From positions 100,688 through 164,687 of the forward strand of contig JAFSXX010000017.1 in NCBI GenBank assembly GCA_017443845.1: a stretch of DNA of 64,000 nt, in the 5' to 3' direction. Positions 16,600-26,730 of the stretch are shown here, piece by piece. The notes under the pieces were generated by a model, which searched no databases, had not been told where the DNA came from, and saw only the letters and a list, made by a program, of their open reading frames with translations. Both the position numbers and the translations under genes were made by a program. This DNA is from Bacteroidales bacterium (GTDB lineage: Bacteria; Bacteroidota; Bacteroidia; Bacteroidales; UBA932). How positions within the stretch are numbered: position 1 is the stretch's first letter; every line of letters starts with the position of its first letter.

Positions 16600-18432
16600 T
16601 TAGAAACTTTTATATTTTGTCTGCCCGATCTGCTTTCCGTCGCGGAATGCGGCGGCGGTGACCCGCTGCTGGCGGTTGATGACGAACGGCATTTCGTAAA
16701 GCTGCGAGGAGGCCGTAGGCTCGCTGCCGTCGAGGGTATAGCGTATCTCGGCGCCGGGAGCGTCAACAGAAATGGTCACTACCATATCGTAGGGCGTATC
16801 TTTATGGAATTCTATGAAAGGATTGTGGAAGGCGTCGCAATAGCCCACTCCGAGGTTGTCGAGCCTGCCCAGGTGATGTTCGAGCCTGCGGGTGAAACCC
16901 TCCCAGTCCTTGGGACAGGTGGTCCAGCCGGCCTCGGCTATGGCACACATACGCGGCCAGGCCATATATTCGACCCTCGCCGGGGTAGGCATATATTCGG
17001 TCCAGACGCAGCCCTCGACTCCTATGATATACCTGGCCTCCTCCGGGGTGAGGACCGCCGGAACGGGTTCGTACTCATACATCGTGCGGAGCGTGGTCGG
17101 GCCGTCCATAGCCAGCGGTTCGCTGTCGGGATCGGCCTGCCAGTAATCCAGGTAATACTTGGGATAGGGAGCCATAACAACCTCGTGGTGCTGCTGGGCG
17201 GCCTTGATGCCTCCCTCCTCCCCGAGCCAGCTCATCACCTTGGCGTTGGGTGCGAGGCCTCCCTGGAGGATTTCGTCCCAGCCGATGATTTCGTGGCCCT
17301 TGGAGTTGATGTACTTCTCCATCCTTGTTATGAACCAGCTCTGGAGTTCGAATTCATCCTTGAGCCCGAGCTGTTTTATGAGTTTCTGGCAGTGCTCGCA
17401 CTGCTTCCAGCTCGCTTTGGGGCACTCGTCGCCGCCGATGTGGACAAGCTTCGAGGGGAAGAGTTCGAATACCTCGTCCATCACGTCCTCGAGGAATTTG
17501 AAGGTCTCCTCCTTGGGGCAGAAAACCTGCTTGAAGACGCCCCACTTGGTGGCTGTCTCATAGTGGTCCTCAAGTCCGCAGGAGAGTTCAGGATAGCACG
17601 AGATGGCAGCGAGGGCGTGACCCGGCATCTCTATCTCGGGAATGATGGTCACGTAGCGCTCCGCGGCATACTTTACAAGTTCGCGGACCTCGTCCTGCGA
17701 GTAGTATCCCCCGTGGGGTGTGCCGTCATAGACGCCGCTCTTGAGCGAGCCTATGACAGTCTCCTTGCGCCACTGCCCCTTCTCGGTCAGGAGAGGGTAT
17801 TTCTTGATCTCCAGGCGCCATCCCTGGTCCTCGGTCAGGTGCCAGTGGAAGCGGTTGACCTTGTGGAGGGCCATTATGTCGATATAGCGCTTGAGGAAAT
17901 CCATATCGAAGAAGTGGAGACAGCAGTCCAGATGCATTCCGCGGTAAGGGAATCGGGGAGCGTCCTCGATCTGGCAGCAGGGCACCCTCCAGTCGGTCCC
18001 GAAGGCCTTGCGGTCGGCGAATATCTCGACGGGAAGGAGCTGCAGAAGGGTCTGGAGGCCGTAGAATGCACCGGCTCCGTCGCCGTAGTCGATCACTATC
18101 CTCTCCGGCTCCACGCGGAGTTCGTAGCTCTCCGAAGGCAGCCCGGCATCGAGGAAGTAGATGCCTTTCCCGGGCGATGAGAGGTCGGCCTCGCGGATCT
18201 CCAGTTCGAAGCCTGCTGCGGTGCGGAGCCTCCTGTTGAGGAATCCGGCGACGCGCACGATCTCATCATTGCCCGCTTCGACGAAGATCGGAGTGGACTT
18301 TTTAATGGTGAAATCACCCTCATCCACCTGTAGGTGCGCGGGACGGGGAATGACGCTTATCTCCTGCCCGGCAGGTGCCGTGCAGGACACTGCAAGCGCG
18401 ATTGCGGCAATTATGGAAACTATCTTTCTCAT
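16600..18432 (-). CDS. GH20 beta-N-acetylhexosaminidase, lipoprotein
   Basis: 610 aa. Signal peptide with lipobox LAVSC (Cys17). Domain order: GH20b N-terminal domain (~23-150), then the GH20 TIM barrel (~155-500) with YRGMHLDCC, FHWHLTEDQGWRLEIK, EIEMPGHA and the catalytic Asp-Glu pair in HIGGDECPKASW, and the substrate-binding segment IGWDEIL. A C-terminal beta domain (PGAEIRYTLDGSEPT) is the chitobiase/Fn3-like tail common in Bacteroidota enzymes. It uses substrate-assisted hydrolysis to remove terminal beta-GlcNAc or beta-GalNAc. Its ATG at 18432 overlaps the end of the upstream GH20 gene (18429). All catalytic residues are intact. Confidence 0.92.
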   Translation of the reverse strand: MRKIVSIIAAIALAVSCTAPAGQEISVIPRPAHLQVDEGDFTIKKSTPIFVEAGNDEIVRVAGFLNRRLRTAAGFELEIREADLSSPGKGIYFLDAGLPSESYELRVEPERIVIDYGDGAGAFYGLQTLLQLLPVEIFADRKAFGTDWRVPCCQIEDAPRFPYRGMHLDCCLHFFDMDFLKRYIDIMALHKVNRFHWHLTEDQGWRLEIKKYPLLTEKGQWRKETVIGSLKSGVYDGTPHGGYYSQDEVRELVKYAAERYVTIIPEIEMPGHALAAISCYPELSCGLEDHYETATKWGVFKQVFCPKEETFKFLEDVMDEVFELFPSKLVHIGGDECPKASWKQCEHCQKLIKQLGLKDEFELQSWFITRMEKYINSKGHEIIGWDEILQGGLAPNAKVMSWLGEEGGIKAAQQHHEVVMAPYPKYYLDYWQADPDSEPLAMDGPTTLRTMYEYEPVPAVLTPEEARYIIGVEGCVWTEYMPTPARVEYMAWPRMCAIAEAGWTTCPKDWEGFTRRLEHHLGRLDNLGVGYCDAFHNPFIEFHKDTPYDMVVTISVDAPGAEIRYTLDGSEPTASSQLYEMPFVINRQQRVTAAAFRDGKQIGQTKYKSF

Positions 18433-20219
18433 TTTCCAAACTCCCTTGTCATCAGCACGCCCAAGGGCTCTCCGTCGGCCGTGAAGCCGCGGGCCTTGAT
18501 GACATCGCCTTTATCGACACGCAGCAAAGAAGGTGCCACGGGGGACGATGCATCGGGCTCGGTGCCGTCTGTGGTATAATGGATTACAGCTCCTGGAACA
18601 TCGATTTCGAGCTCTACGTCGCGGGGGTAATCCTCCTCCAGGTTCATATTCACTATGACGTTGTAGAAGGCTTTGCTGTAGTTGATTCCCCTTGCGTCAA
18701 GCCGTTCGAATTCCTTGGGTATGCGGGTGCAGAAATCGGCGAAATCGCGGTTTTCGTCCCTGCTCCAGCAGAATTCGGCGATGGCCGCGGCACGCGGGTA
18801 TGCCTGATGCTCCAACTGCTTGGTATCGGGTATGAACTCACCCCAGACGCAGGCCTGCCAGCCGAGGATAAGGTCGCTCTTGGCATTGTAGAGCGAATCG
18901 CCTATCTGGGCTACGGGATCGTAATTGTAAGCCTTGCGCAGGGTGATGAAGAGATGGTGGTTCTTGGGCAGATCCTCTATCTCGTTCTGGTGATAGTCGT
19001 AATAGCACCAGCGGTTGGGGCAGAGGATAACCTTCATATCGCGCTCCATAGCCCTCATCGCGGGCTTGTGGCCGCGGTAGGACATGACCACGGTGCTCTC
19101 GACCGCGCTGCCGTCCAGGATTTCATCCCATCCGATGACGGTGCGGCCCCTCTCGCGGAGGTAGCTGTCGAAATGCTTCACGAAGTAGTACTGCAGGTCA
19201 TCGACCCCGGAGAGGCCGAGTTCCCTGGCCAGGTTGCGGCAGTATGCGCTCGCGCGCCACGCATCCTTGGGGCACTCGTCGCCGCCGATGTGGATGTACT
19301 TCGAAGGGAAGAGATCCAGCACCTCGTCGAATACCTTCTCGAGGAACCCGAACGTCCTGGGCGAGGGGCAGAACACATCCTTCTTGATGCCCCAGGTGGT
19401 AGCCACCTTCTTGGGCTCATCGGGGGTGCAGGAGAGTTCGGGATATGCGGCTATTGCGGCGCTGGCGTGGCCGGGAAGCTCTATCTCGGGAACCACCGTG
19501 ATGAAGCGGTGGCGGGCGTACTCCACTATGTCGCGGATTTCGTCCTGGGTGTAGAAGCCGCCGTGGCGGATTCCGTCACCCTTCTCGTCATAACCGGCGG
19601 TCTCGTCCCTCCAGGCTCCGACCTCGGTCAGGCGGGGGAATGCCTTGATCTCGATGCGCCATCCCTGGTCCTCGGTAAGATGCCAGTGGAAGCGGTTCTG
19701 CTTGTGCATCGCCATCATATCGAGGAACTCCTTGACGGTCTCCACGGGATAGAAATAGCGGCAGCAGTCGAGCTGCATTCCGCGCCATGCGACCCTGGGG
19801 GCATCTTCGATGTGGCAGCACTGCGCCTTCCAGGCGACGCCATCCACTTTCTTGTCGGAGTACGCCGATCCGGGCAGGAGTTGCCGGAAGGTCTGCAGGC
19901 CGTAGAAGGCACCCGCTGCATCGGAGGCAGAGACCTTGACGCGGCGGCGGCCCACTGCGAGCCTGTAGCCCTCTGCGGGCTGGCTCTCATCCTTCTCGAG
20001 GATGATGGCGCGGCCGAAGAGGTGGCGCTTCGCAGCAAGGGCGTACCCGGTGGGCACGGCCATCTCCTGGCGGAAATCGGCTGCGACTTCGTCGAACTCC
20101 GGGCAATGCGATACTACCGCGGTGCGGGGTCCCAAAGTGAAGGAACCGCCCTTTTCCGTTACCGAAGAGGGTTGCGGAATGATCGAAATCGAGAGAAGTA
20201 TGGCGAGGAGGAACTTCAT
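18429..20219 (-). CDS. GH20 beta-N-acetylhexosaminidase, exported
   Basis: 596 aa. A short N-terminal hydrophobic stretch (LLAILLSISIIPQPSS) acts as signal peptide; no lipobox Cys is seen, so it is probably periplasmic. GH20b (~15-130) precedes the catalytic barrel (~135-490): WRGMQLDCCRYF, FHWHLTEDQGWRIEIK, EIELPGHA, HIGGDECPKDAW (catalytic Asp-Glu) and IGWDEILDG. It ends in a Fn3-like tail, PGAVIHYTTDGTEPD. It is a clear paralogue of the 610-aa GH20 encoded next. The difference in anchoring suggests one enzyme trims oligomers at the surface and the other in the periplasm. It abuts the ceramidase-like gene with no gap. Confidence 0.92.
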   Translation of the reverse strand: MKFLLAILLSISIIPQPSSVTEKGGSFTLGPRTAVVSHCPEFDEVAADFRQEMAVPTGYALAAKRHLFGRAIILEKDESQPAEGYRLAVGRRRVKVSASDAAGAFYGLQTFRQLLPGSAYSDKKVDGVAWKAQCCHIEDAPRVAWRGMQLDCCRYFYPVETVKEFLDMMAMHKQNRFHWHLTEDQGWRIEIKAFPRLTEVGAWRDETAGYDEKGDGIRHGGFYTQDEIRDIVEYARHRFITVVPEIELPGHASAAIAAYPELSCTPDEPKKVATTWGIKKDVFCPSPRTFGFLEKVFDEVLDLFPSKYIHIGGDECPKDAWRASAYCRNLARELGLSGVDDLQYYFVKHFDSYLRERGRTVIGWDEILDGSAVESTVVMSYRGHKPAMRAMERDMKVILCPNRWCYYDYHQNEIEDLPKNHHLFITLRKAYNYDPVAQIGDSLYNAKSDLILGWQACVWGEFIPDTKQLEHQAYPRAAAIAEFCWSRDENRDFADFCTRIPKEFERLDARGINYSKAFYNVIVNMNLEEDYPRDVELEIDVPGAVIHYTTDGTEPDASSPVAPSLLRVDKGDVIKARGFTADGEPLGVLMTREFGK

Positions 20220-21566
20220 CTAGAATACTTTTTGGATGGTTTCCTCCACGACTGCCGAGTAGGCGGCAGGCATTTCGGGAGAGAGCGGATAGGGCGCCTT
20301 TATATATACGTGCATCTGCTCTATCTCATATTCGTATCCCTTGCGGTATTCGTAGGCGTGGGCCGAGGGCAGATAGGAATTCTGTCCGTTGGTGTAGCCT
20401 GCGAAGAATATCGTCTTGTCTGGATGGTTCGCACGGGCACTCGTCTGGTATTCGCAGAAAGGTTCTCCCTGCGAGAAGAAGAAAATCACGCCGTCGAGAT
20501 TGAGGGCCTCCATATTGAAGTCCAGCTTGTTGGGAACCGGGCCTTTGTCGAAGCGCGAGAGTATCTCGGCCTCCCAGCCGCGGACGTCCTCGGCGAAGCG
20601 GGGGAATTCGGTCTTGTAGGCAACCGCGATGGAATCGGCGTGGGCGCGGACAGCAGCCGGAGTCACCTCGTCGATGAGGTAAGGAAGCTGCGCCAGGCCG
20701 GTGTCGAACTTAAGCACGCCCTTGGGCTTGACCTTGGTGAATTCGAGCGCCTTGAGGCAGTCGGCCAGTTCGGTTCCGATCTCCTCGGCGTGTCCCACGA
20801 GCAGGCAGCCGCCCTTGGGGTCCATATTGCCGGCGGCGCCGGTCAGCTGGAACACCTCGCAACCCCACGCGTCCTCAACCAGGCCGCGGGCTACGCCCGA
20901 ATAATCGGATGAGAGCAGCAGGCTCTTGGGACCCATGCATACGGGATGGCAGGCGATGTTGTAGAAGGCGCAGAGAGGCTTCTTGCCGGAAATAATCTTC
21001 ACGGCGTAAAGGTCGCTGTCAACAGGACCGGTCTCAGCCTCGCAGCGGTGGTAGTTGATGGGAGCCGAACCCTTGGCCACCTCCATCCTGAAGGGCTTGA
21101 ATGCCTTGTCGTCGGTGATGGTCTTTACGGCATTGTCGATGATGGCCTCCACCGTGCGGATCTTGTACGCGCGGTTGGGGCCGCCGGGCTCAACCGAGGC
21201 TCCTCCCAGGCGCGGCGCGCTGTGGGTGTGGATGCAGTGCAGCAGAATGCGTTCCCTGTCGAGGCCGCTGCGGACGCTGATCGAATCGCGGATCTCATCG
21301 GCCAGGGCCGGGGAAATCTCCATCAGGTCGTTGGAGATGATGCAGACCTTCTGTTTTCCGTCGGTAACGACGAGGCAGTTGGTCTTGAGGGGGATATGGA
21401 TGCCGTCAGAGAGTCCCTGGCGCGCCGCGAATCCGGCCAGCACCAGATGCTCATCCTCCAGCGCCGAGATTCCGGCGCTGGAGAAGTTGCATTTGAGTTT
21501 CTCTCCGCCGCAGGAGCACAGGCACAGGGCCAGTGCCACGCAGGCTATGATATAGAGCCTTTTCAT
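20220..21566 (-). CDS. Neutral/alkaline ceramidase-like amidase lipoprotein
   Basis: 448 aa. Lipobox CLCSC (Cys19). Family features of the neutral (non-lysosomal) ceramidase N-terminal domain are present: AGISALEDEHLVLAGFAARQG near the start, the metal-site segment LLHCIHTHSAP, NIACHPVCMGP, and FFAGYTNGQNSYLPS near the end. At 448 aa it lacks the C-terminal Ig-like domain of full-length ceramidases. These enzymes are Zn amidases that split an N-acyl bond. In carbohydrate operons of Bacteroidota such proteins are widespread, and their real substrates are mostly unknown. Placed third in the cluster directly after SusD, it could remove an acyl or peptide substituent from an amino sugar. That role is inferred. 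Confidence 0.75.
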   Translation of the reverse strand: MKRLYIIACVALALCLCSCGGEKLKCNFSSAGISALEDEHLVLAGFAARQGLSDGIHIPLKTNCLVVTDGKQKVCIISNDLMEISPALADEIRDSISVRSGLDRERILLHCIHTHSAPRLGGASVEPGGPNRAYKIRTVEAIIDNAVKTITDDKAFKPFRMEVAKGSAPINYHRCEAETGPVDSDLYAVKIISGKKPLCAFYNIACHPVCMGPKSLLLSSDYSGVARGLVEDAWGCEVFQLTGAAGNMDPKGGCLLVGHAEEIGTELADCLKALEFTKVKPKGVLKFDTGLAQLPYLIDEVTPAAVRAHADSIAVAYKTEFPRFAEDVRGWEAEILSRFDKGPVPNKLDFNMEALNLDGVIFFFSQGEPFCEYQTSARANHPDKTIFFAGYTNGQNSYLPSAHAYEYRKGYEYEIEQMHVYIKAPYPLSPEMPAAYSAVVEETIQKVF

Positions 21567-21570
21567 AATT

Positions 21571-23547
21571 CTAATATCCAGGGTTCTGGAGGAGCTTGCC
21601 CTCGCTCTTGGTTATCTCGTTGCGGGGAATAGGCATCAGGTAGTTGCGGCCGTCCTCGGGGAAGTACCTGGGAGTAGGATTCTGGTTGAGGATGCAGTCG
21701 CCGTAGTCGATTGTGTACTCCTTGCCGAGCCACTTGTAAGTAATGATGTACTCGATGGGCTTGCCATAGCGGGGATCGGAAGTGAAGCCGGAGTAGAAAT
21801 ATGTCTTGCTGGCCGGAGTGTTAGCCCAATAGTAATTGGTATTGTTTCTCGACTCGTCGTACAGGCGGGCTACGCGATAGACAGTATCCATCTTGTTGCC
21901 CTTCTTGAGGACCATCACCTTGCCGCTTGCCAGAGGCACGTTCTCATAGAAATCAGCCATCTTCCAACGGCGCAGGTCGAAGTAGCGGATAGTCTCCGCA
22001 TAGAGTTCTACCCTGCGTTCGTTGACCAGGCGGTCCCAGAGATTGTCGCCGGATTCGGTAACGTCAGGCATCATCACGTCGGGACGATGGCGGATCTTGT
22101 TGATGTAATCGCGGCAGATATCCTCCCTGCCGATGCGGTATGCAGCCTCGGCATAGTTGAGGTACATCTCGGCCAGGCGGAACCAGGGATAGAGAAGGCT
22201 TCCGGTCTGCGACTCGGAGATGTACGAAGTGGGGATATACCATTTGTAGAGTTCAAGTCCGCCGTGGTTTCCGCTTGCCGTCTGCTTTGCCTTGGATGTA
22301 TATGCAGGCTCGTCGGCCTTGTTGGCAACGAGGAAATCGTCACGGGTCATATCGTCGTATTGATAGTAGAGAAGGAGCGGATCCTCGGTGTAACCTCCGT
22401 CCTTGTCGGTGCTGCCATAAGGATAGAAGGGAGCGGCTATGCAGTAGTAGAAACGGGGATCGCGGTTGGCGTAGGGATGATTCTCGTCGTATCCGGAACC
22501 CTCCTCGAACCACTTCTTGCCGTTTGCCATTTCGAAGTCGATCTGGGCGGCCTGGGTCGGGTGGAATGCTTCCCATCCGTTGTAGTACTCGACGGTGTAG
22601 AGCAACTGGGCTTTCTTGGTGTAGTTGTCGTCGGCATCGGAAGTTGCCACGAAATACTTAGCCCAGATAATCTCGGGAGAATCGAGGTCTTTCCATACTC
22701 CGTCGTAAGTGTCGTCGAGCTTGTATGCCCCATCGACATCGGCACGGTCCACGATAGCCTTGGCGGCATCGAAGGCTCTCTGCCACTTATCCTGGCTGTA
22801 TGCGCCGTGGAATACATCTCCCGCGGGATGCTTGGGATCGTTGAAGAGTTCGGATGCAGCGACGAGGGTGAGGCGGCAGCGGAGTGCCAGCACCACATCC
22901 TTGTTGATGCGGCCCTTGACAGCATCTTTCGCTTCAGGGAGCATATTATACGCGTTTTCGAGATCCTCCAGAATGAAATCCACGCAGTCGTCAAAGTTTG
23001 CGCGGTCGACGGTAAAGTCATCGTCAAGGGCGAAGGGTTTCCTGATGATAGGTACACCTGCATAACGCTGGATGAGCAGGAAATACGACCAGGCGCGGAG
23101 GAAATAGACCTCTCCCATAAGACGGGTCTTGGCCTCTTCCGACATCTGCGATCCCTTTTCATTGATGTACTGAAGGAAGTAATTCATCCTGTAAACCCAC
23201 TCGTAGGTACGGTTCCAGATATTGAGGATGGTGGTACGGGTATTGTGGGCCTGGCCGCCTTCCTTGATGTACATTACATTGTCGGGATCCATATATCCGG
23301 ATGCGATGTAGCGGGTAGAGGTACCGCCGTAGCGGAAATAACCCTCGTCGGTGATACATCCTACGTTACCCTCCTGATATGGATCGGGCAAAACGGTGTA
23401 GAGCGCGTTCACATAGGACTCTGCCAATGCGTCGCTGTTGAAAACGGCATCCTCGCTGAGTTTGTCAAGAGGTTTCTTGTCCAGGAAACCGTCGTTGCAG
23501 GATACCAGGGCGAGAGCCGCAGTCAAAAGTAAATATATCTTTTTCAT
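21571..23547 (-). CDS. SusD/RagB-family outer-membrane glycan-binding lipoprotein
   Basis: 658 aa. Lipobox LALVSC (Cys17), then NDGFLDKKPLDKLSEDAVF, the classic SusD N-terminus. TPR-like helices include RLMGEVYFLRAWSYFLLIQRYAGVPI, and the C-terminal region has INKIRHRPDV, LVNERRVELYAETIRYFDLRRWKM and YLMPIPRNEI, all typical of the family. SusD caps the SusC channel and holds the oligosaccharide for import. It follows SusC by 6 bp. At the upper end of SusD length, it has long surface loops, consistent with a bulky ligand. Confidence 0.95.
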   Translation of the reverse strand: MKKIYLLLTAALALVSCNDGFLDKKPLDKLSEDAVFNSDALAESYVNALYTVLPDPYQEGNVGCITDEGYFRYGGTSTRYIASGYMDPDNVMYIKEGGQAHNTRTTILNIWNRTYEWVYRMNYFLQYINEKGSQMSEEAKTRLMGEVYFLRAWSYFLLIQRYAGVPIIRKPFALDDDFTVDRANFDDCVDFILEDLENAYNMLPEAKDAVKGRINKDVVLALRCRLTLVAASELFNDPKHPAGDVFHGAYSQDKWQRAFDAAKAIVDRADVDGAYKLDDTYDGVWKDLDSPEIIWAKYFVATSDADDNYTKKAQLLYTVEYYNGWEAFHPTQAAQIDFEMANGKKWFEEGSGYDENHPYANRDPRFYYCIAAPFYPYGSTDKDGGYTEDPLLLYYQYDDMTRDDFLVANKADEPAYTSKAKQTASGNHGGLELYKWYIPTSYISESQTGSLLYPWFRLAEMYLNYAEAAYRIGREDICRDYINKIRHRPDVMMPDVTESGDNLWDRLVNERRVELYAETIRYFDLRRWKMADFYENVPLASGKVMVLKKGNKMDTVYRVARLYDESRNNTNYYWANTPASKTYFYSGFTSDPRYGKPIEYIITYKWLGKEYTIDYGDCILNQNPTPRYFPEDGRNYLMPIPRNEITKSEGKLLQNPGY

Positions 23548-23553
23548 AATCGC

Positions 23554-26500
23554 TTAGAATGACAGTTTTAAACCGGTATTGACGATACGCATCTGCGGAT
23601 AGGTCTGGTAGCTTTCGTCCGAGGTTTCGGGGTCGACGAACTTGAGTTCGGATAAGGTCAGCAGGTTGTAACCCGCGATATAGAAGCGAAGGCTCTGGAC
23701 GCCGAGCTTGGGAGCCCACTTCTTGACGGGGAGGGTGTAGCCGATCTCGACATTCTTCAGACGGAGGAATGCGGCGTTGCGGGAGTAGAAATCGGAACGG
23801 TTGACACCGCCGTTGCTGACGGTAGAGCCGATCCTCGGATAGTCGGAGTCGGCGTTTTCCTTATTCCAGCCGTAGGTTGCGGCAAACCAGTCGAGGTTGC
23901 CGGATACGGGGTCCATCGCAGGCGAGTAGTAGTAACGCGCGAGAGCCTGTCCCTGGAGCAGCATCGAGAAGTCGAAATTCTTCCAGGTGAGGTCTCCGTT
24001 GATACCGAATACGATCTGGGGCACCGTGGTGCGGTCCATACGGTAACGGTCGAGGTTGGTGATCTTGTTATCACCGTCGAGATCCTCGAACCAAAAGTCT
24101 CCGAGGGTGGCGCCGCCCATCTGAAGATGATTTGTCAAATCTTCTTCGGTCTTGTTGATACCGCCTACCTTATAATAGAGAGCGGAGCCCATAGGCATAC
24201 CCTCAAGTTTCATATAGTCGTGTCCCTCAGGCCAGGGCGCCTCATCCATATATTCGATGCGGTTGCGGGCGTAGAGAAAGTTGGCGGTCACGTGATAGAG
24301 CAGTTCGCCTCCGTAGAGTTTGTTCTCGTGGGAGAGCTGGAGCTCGATTCCGCGATTGGAGACGATACCGATGTTTTCGTCAGGAAGGCTGTTGGTCAAG
24401 CCCGTATAGTATGGAACGGAAGCGTTGCGGGTGCAGAGGATGTTGTTTCGCCTGGTCATGAAGGCCTCGAGTTCCCATCCGAGGAGTCCGTTGAAGATAT
24501 TTCCGTCTATACCGACATTCCAGGTGCGGCCGACCTCCCAGGTGACATTGAGGTTGGGAATGACGCCAGGGATGATGAAGTTGACCTCCTTGTTGTCAAA
24601 CATCGTCTTGTAGGAGTAAGCCGAGGTATATGAATAAGTGGTCATATACTGGAACGGGTCGATCTGGTCGTTACCCTGCTCTCCGTACGAAGCGCGGATC
24701 TTGAGGTTGGTCAGCCAGTCGACGTTGTCCTTGATGAACGGCTCTTCGGATATGCGCCAGCCGATGGAAGCTCCCGGGAAGATACCCCAGCGCTTATCGG
24801 CGGGGAAGTTCTCGGAACCGTCGTAACGGATGATGAACTGAGCCATATACTTGCTGTTGTAGTCGTATCCTATACGGCTGAAGAGCGAACGGCGGGCCCT
24901 TTCGCGGGCATAACCGTTTATCGCGTACCAGCTCTTGTCTGCGGAGCCGGCAAAGAACTCGTCGAGGATATCAGAAGCGAAGGAGTTGATTCCCGCCTTG
25001 AAATAGTCGAGCCTGTATGCGCTCTGCTCGAATCCGAACAGTGCGGTAACGTGATGTCCGCCGAAGTCGCGGTCATAATTGACGTTGACGTTGAATGCGG
25101 TGTTGGTAGTATGGGTCTGGTACTCGTGGAGCACGGGAGTGGGCCAGTAAGAGTTGGACCGCTCCTCGAAGAGTTCGGTGATCTCGTCGTAGCTGTAGTA
25201 GTTCCAGTTCTGCTGCCAGTTCTTGTTGAAGGTGCTCACCAGGTCATAAGCAAGATAACCGTTTACCGACAGGCCTTTGGTGAGGGCGCTGAGGTCCAGG
25301 TTTGCCGTGAAGGTGGTGTTGATGGTATTGATGGTGGTACGATCGTAGCCGGTAAGGTCCTGCACCAGCACGGCAGGATTAGTACCGCCGCGGAGGAGTT
25401 TGCCCTCATATCCCTGGGAAGCGCCGGCCCCGTCGGGGAAGTATGCTGCTCCGGTAGGCCTCATACGCTGGGCGATGTAGAAGATACCGTAGTTGTCGGA
25501 GGGGAACGCCGAGTAATTCTTGTGCTGCTGACGGGCATTGACGTCGACTCCGAGCTTGAGGAAGTCAGTCACCTGGATATCGAGGTTGGAGCGGAGGTTA
25601 TTCTGGTTGTAGTTGGTTGCGCTCTTGTAGTAGATACCGTCCTGGTACTGACCGTTGAACTCCACGAAGTAGGCGGCGCGCTCGGAACCTCCGTTGATGC
25701 TGACGCCGTACTTGTGCTGTGCGGATACGGGTTTGATGATCTCGGCGAACCAGTCGGTGTTGGGATAATTGATGGGATCGTCCTGGTTGATATAGTGCTG
25801 GATCTGCGTGTCGCTGTACACGGGAGCAGCTCCGGTAATGGCGAGGCTCTTGTTGTAGGTGGTGGTATAGAGGACTGCGTCAGCGAGTTTGACCAGGCGC
25901 GTAGGGCTCTGCAGTCCGAGGTCGTAGCTGAAGTTGACCTTGGGGGCCTCTTTGAATTTACCGCGCTTGGTGGTCACGAGGATGACGCCGTTCGCCGAAC
26001 GGGCTCCGTAGATGGCTGCAGATGCATCCTTCAGGACGTTGATGCTCTCGATCTCATCACCGGTCAGGCGGCTGAACTCATCTTCACGGCCTTCGACTCC
26101 GTCGATGATGATCAGAGGCGCATTGTTTCCAAGGGTGCTTCGGCCACGGATGAACATCACCGCGTCGTCGCGTCCAGGCTCACCGCTGCGGTTGTTGACG
26201 ATGACTCCGGAAAGACGGCCGGCAAGGCCCTGGGAGAGGTTGACCGAGGAGTTCTTGACGAGCTCGGTACCGGAAGTGCTGGTGACCGATCCGGTAAGGG
26301 TCAGTTTGCTCTGGGTACCGTAACCCACCACGACAACCTCGTCGATGAGGTCGATGTCATCCTCGAGGATGATGTCGAGGGTCGACCTTGTACCGGGCTG
26401 CACCTCGAGGGTTTTGTAACCGATACAGGAATAGACCAGCGTCGCATTGGAAGGTACGGCAAGCTGGTAGGCGCCGTCATTGTCGGTAACTGTTCCGGAC

Positions 26501-26652
26501 GTAGTCCCCTTGATAAGGACGCCGGCGCCGATGAGCGGTTCTCCCTTGGTGGAGGTCACCGTTCCTGAAACCCTGCGGGTCTGCGCACCGGAGGCGAACG
26601 CTACGGACAGCAGAACCGCAAAGATTGCGAATCGTTTGATGATCATTTTCAT
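23554..26652 (-). CDS. SusC/RagA-family TonB-dependent outer-membrane transporter
   Basis: 1032 aa, first gene of the cluster. Signal peptide to about residue 23, carboxypeptidase-like/CNA-B domain (~26-100: VSGTVTSTKGEPLIGAGVLIKG), plug domain (~115-225: GYGTQSKLTLTGSV, RGRSTLGNNAPLIIIDGVEG, INVLKDASAAIYGARSANGV), then a 22-strand barrel ending in ...GLKLSF with a terminal Phe. It imports oligomers with SusD using TonB energy. There is no STN domain, so it probably does not signal to an anti-sigma factor. The promoter lies at 26731-26761. Confidence 0.95.
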   Translation of the reverse strand: MKMIIKRFAIFAVLLSVAFASGAQTRRVSGTVTSTKGEPLIGAGVLIKGTTSGTVTDNDGAYQLAVPSNATLVYSCIGYKTLEVQPGTRSTLDIILEDDIDLIDEVVVVGYGTQSKLTLTGSVTSTSGTELVKNSSVNLSQGLAGRLSGVIVNNRSGEPGRDDAVMFIRGRSTLGNNAPLIIIDGVEGREDEFSRLTGDEIESINVLKDASAAIYGARSANGVILVTTKRGKFKEAPKVNFSYDLGLQSPTRLVKLADAVLYTTTYNKSLAITGAAPVYSDTQIQHYINQDDPINYPNTDWFAEIIKPVSAQHKYGVSINGGSERAAYFVEFNGQYQDGIYYKSATNYNQNNLRSNLDIQVTDFLKLGVDVNARQQHKNYSAFPSDNYGIFYIAQRMRPTGAAYFPDGAGASQGYEGKLLRGGTNPAVLVQDLTGYDRTTINTINTTFTANLDLSALTKGLSVNGYLAYDLVSTFNKNWQQNWNYYSYDEITELFEERSNSYWPTPVLHEYQTHTTNTAFNVNVNYDRDFGGHHVTALFGFEQSAYRLDYFKAGINSFASDILDEFFAGSADKSWYAINGYARERARRSLFSRIGYDYNSKYMAQFIIRYDGSENFPADKRWGIFPGASIGWRISEEPFIKDNVDWLTNLKIRASYGEQGNDQIDPFQYMTTYSYTSAYSYKTMFDNKEVNFIIPGVIPNLNVTWEVGRTWNVGIDGNIFNGLLGWELEAFMTRRNNILCTRNASVPYYTGLTNSLPDENIGIVSNRGIELQLSHENKLYGGELLYHVTANFLYARNRIEYMDEAPWPEGHDYMKLEGMPMGSALYYKVGGINKTEEDLTNHLQMGGATLGDFWFEDLDGDNKITNLDRYRMDRTTVPQIVFGINGDLTWKNFDFSMLLQGQALARYYYSPAMDPVSGNLDWFAATYGWNKENADSDYPRIGSTVSNGGVNRSDFYSRNAAFLRLKNVEIGYTLPVKKWAPKLGVQSLRFYIAGYNLLTLSELKFVDPETSDESYQTYPQMRIVNTGLKLSF

Positions 26653-26730
26653 AGGCTAGTATTAATAATTGCTTATAATTCAATACTATAAGGGCAGTTT
26701 AGCACAACAGTGCAACACACCTTTAATTTA

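Noticed and set aside
18375..20912. 845-codon plus-strand open frame across the GH20 genes
   Set aside because: Spans two GH20 genes and part of the ceramidase-like gene on the opposite strand; no recognisable domain, typical antisense artefact of high GC.
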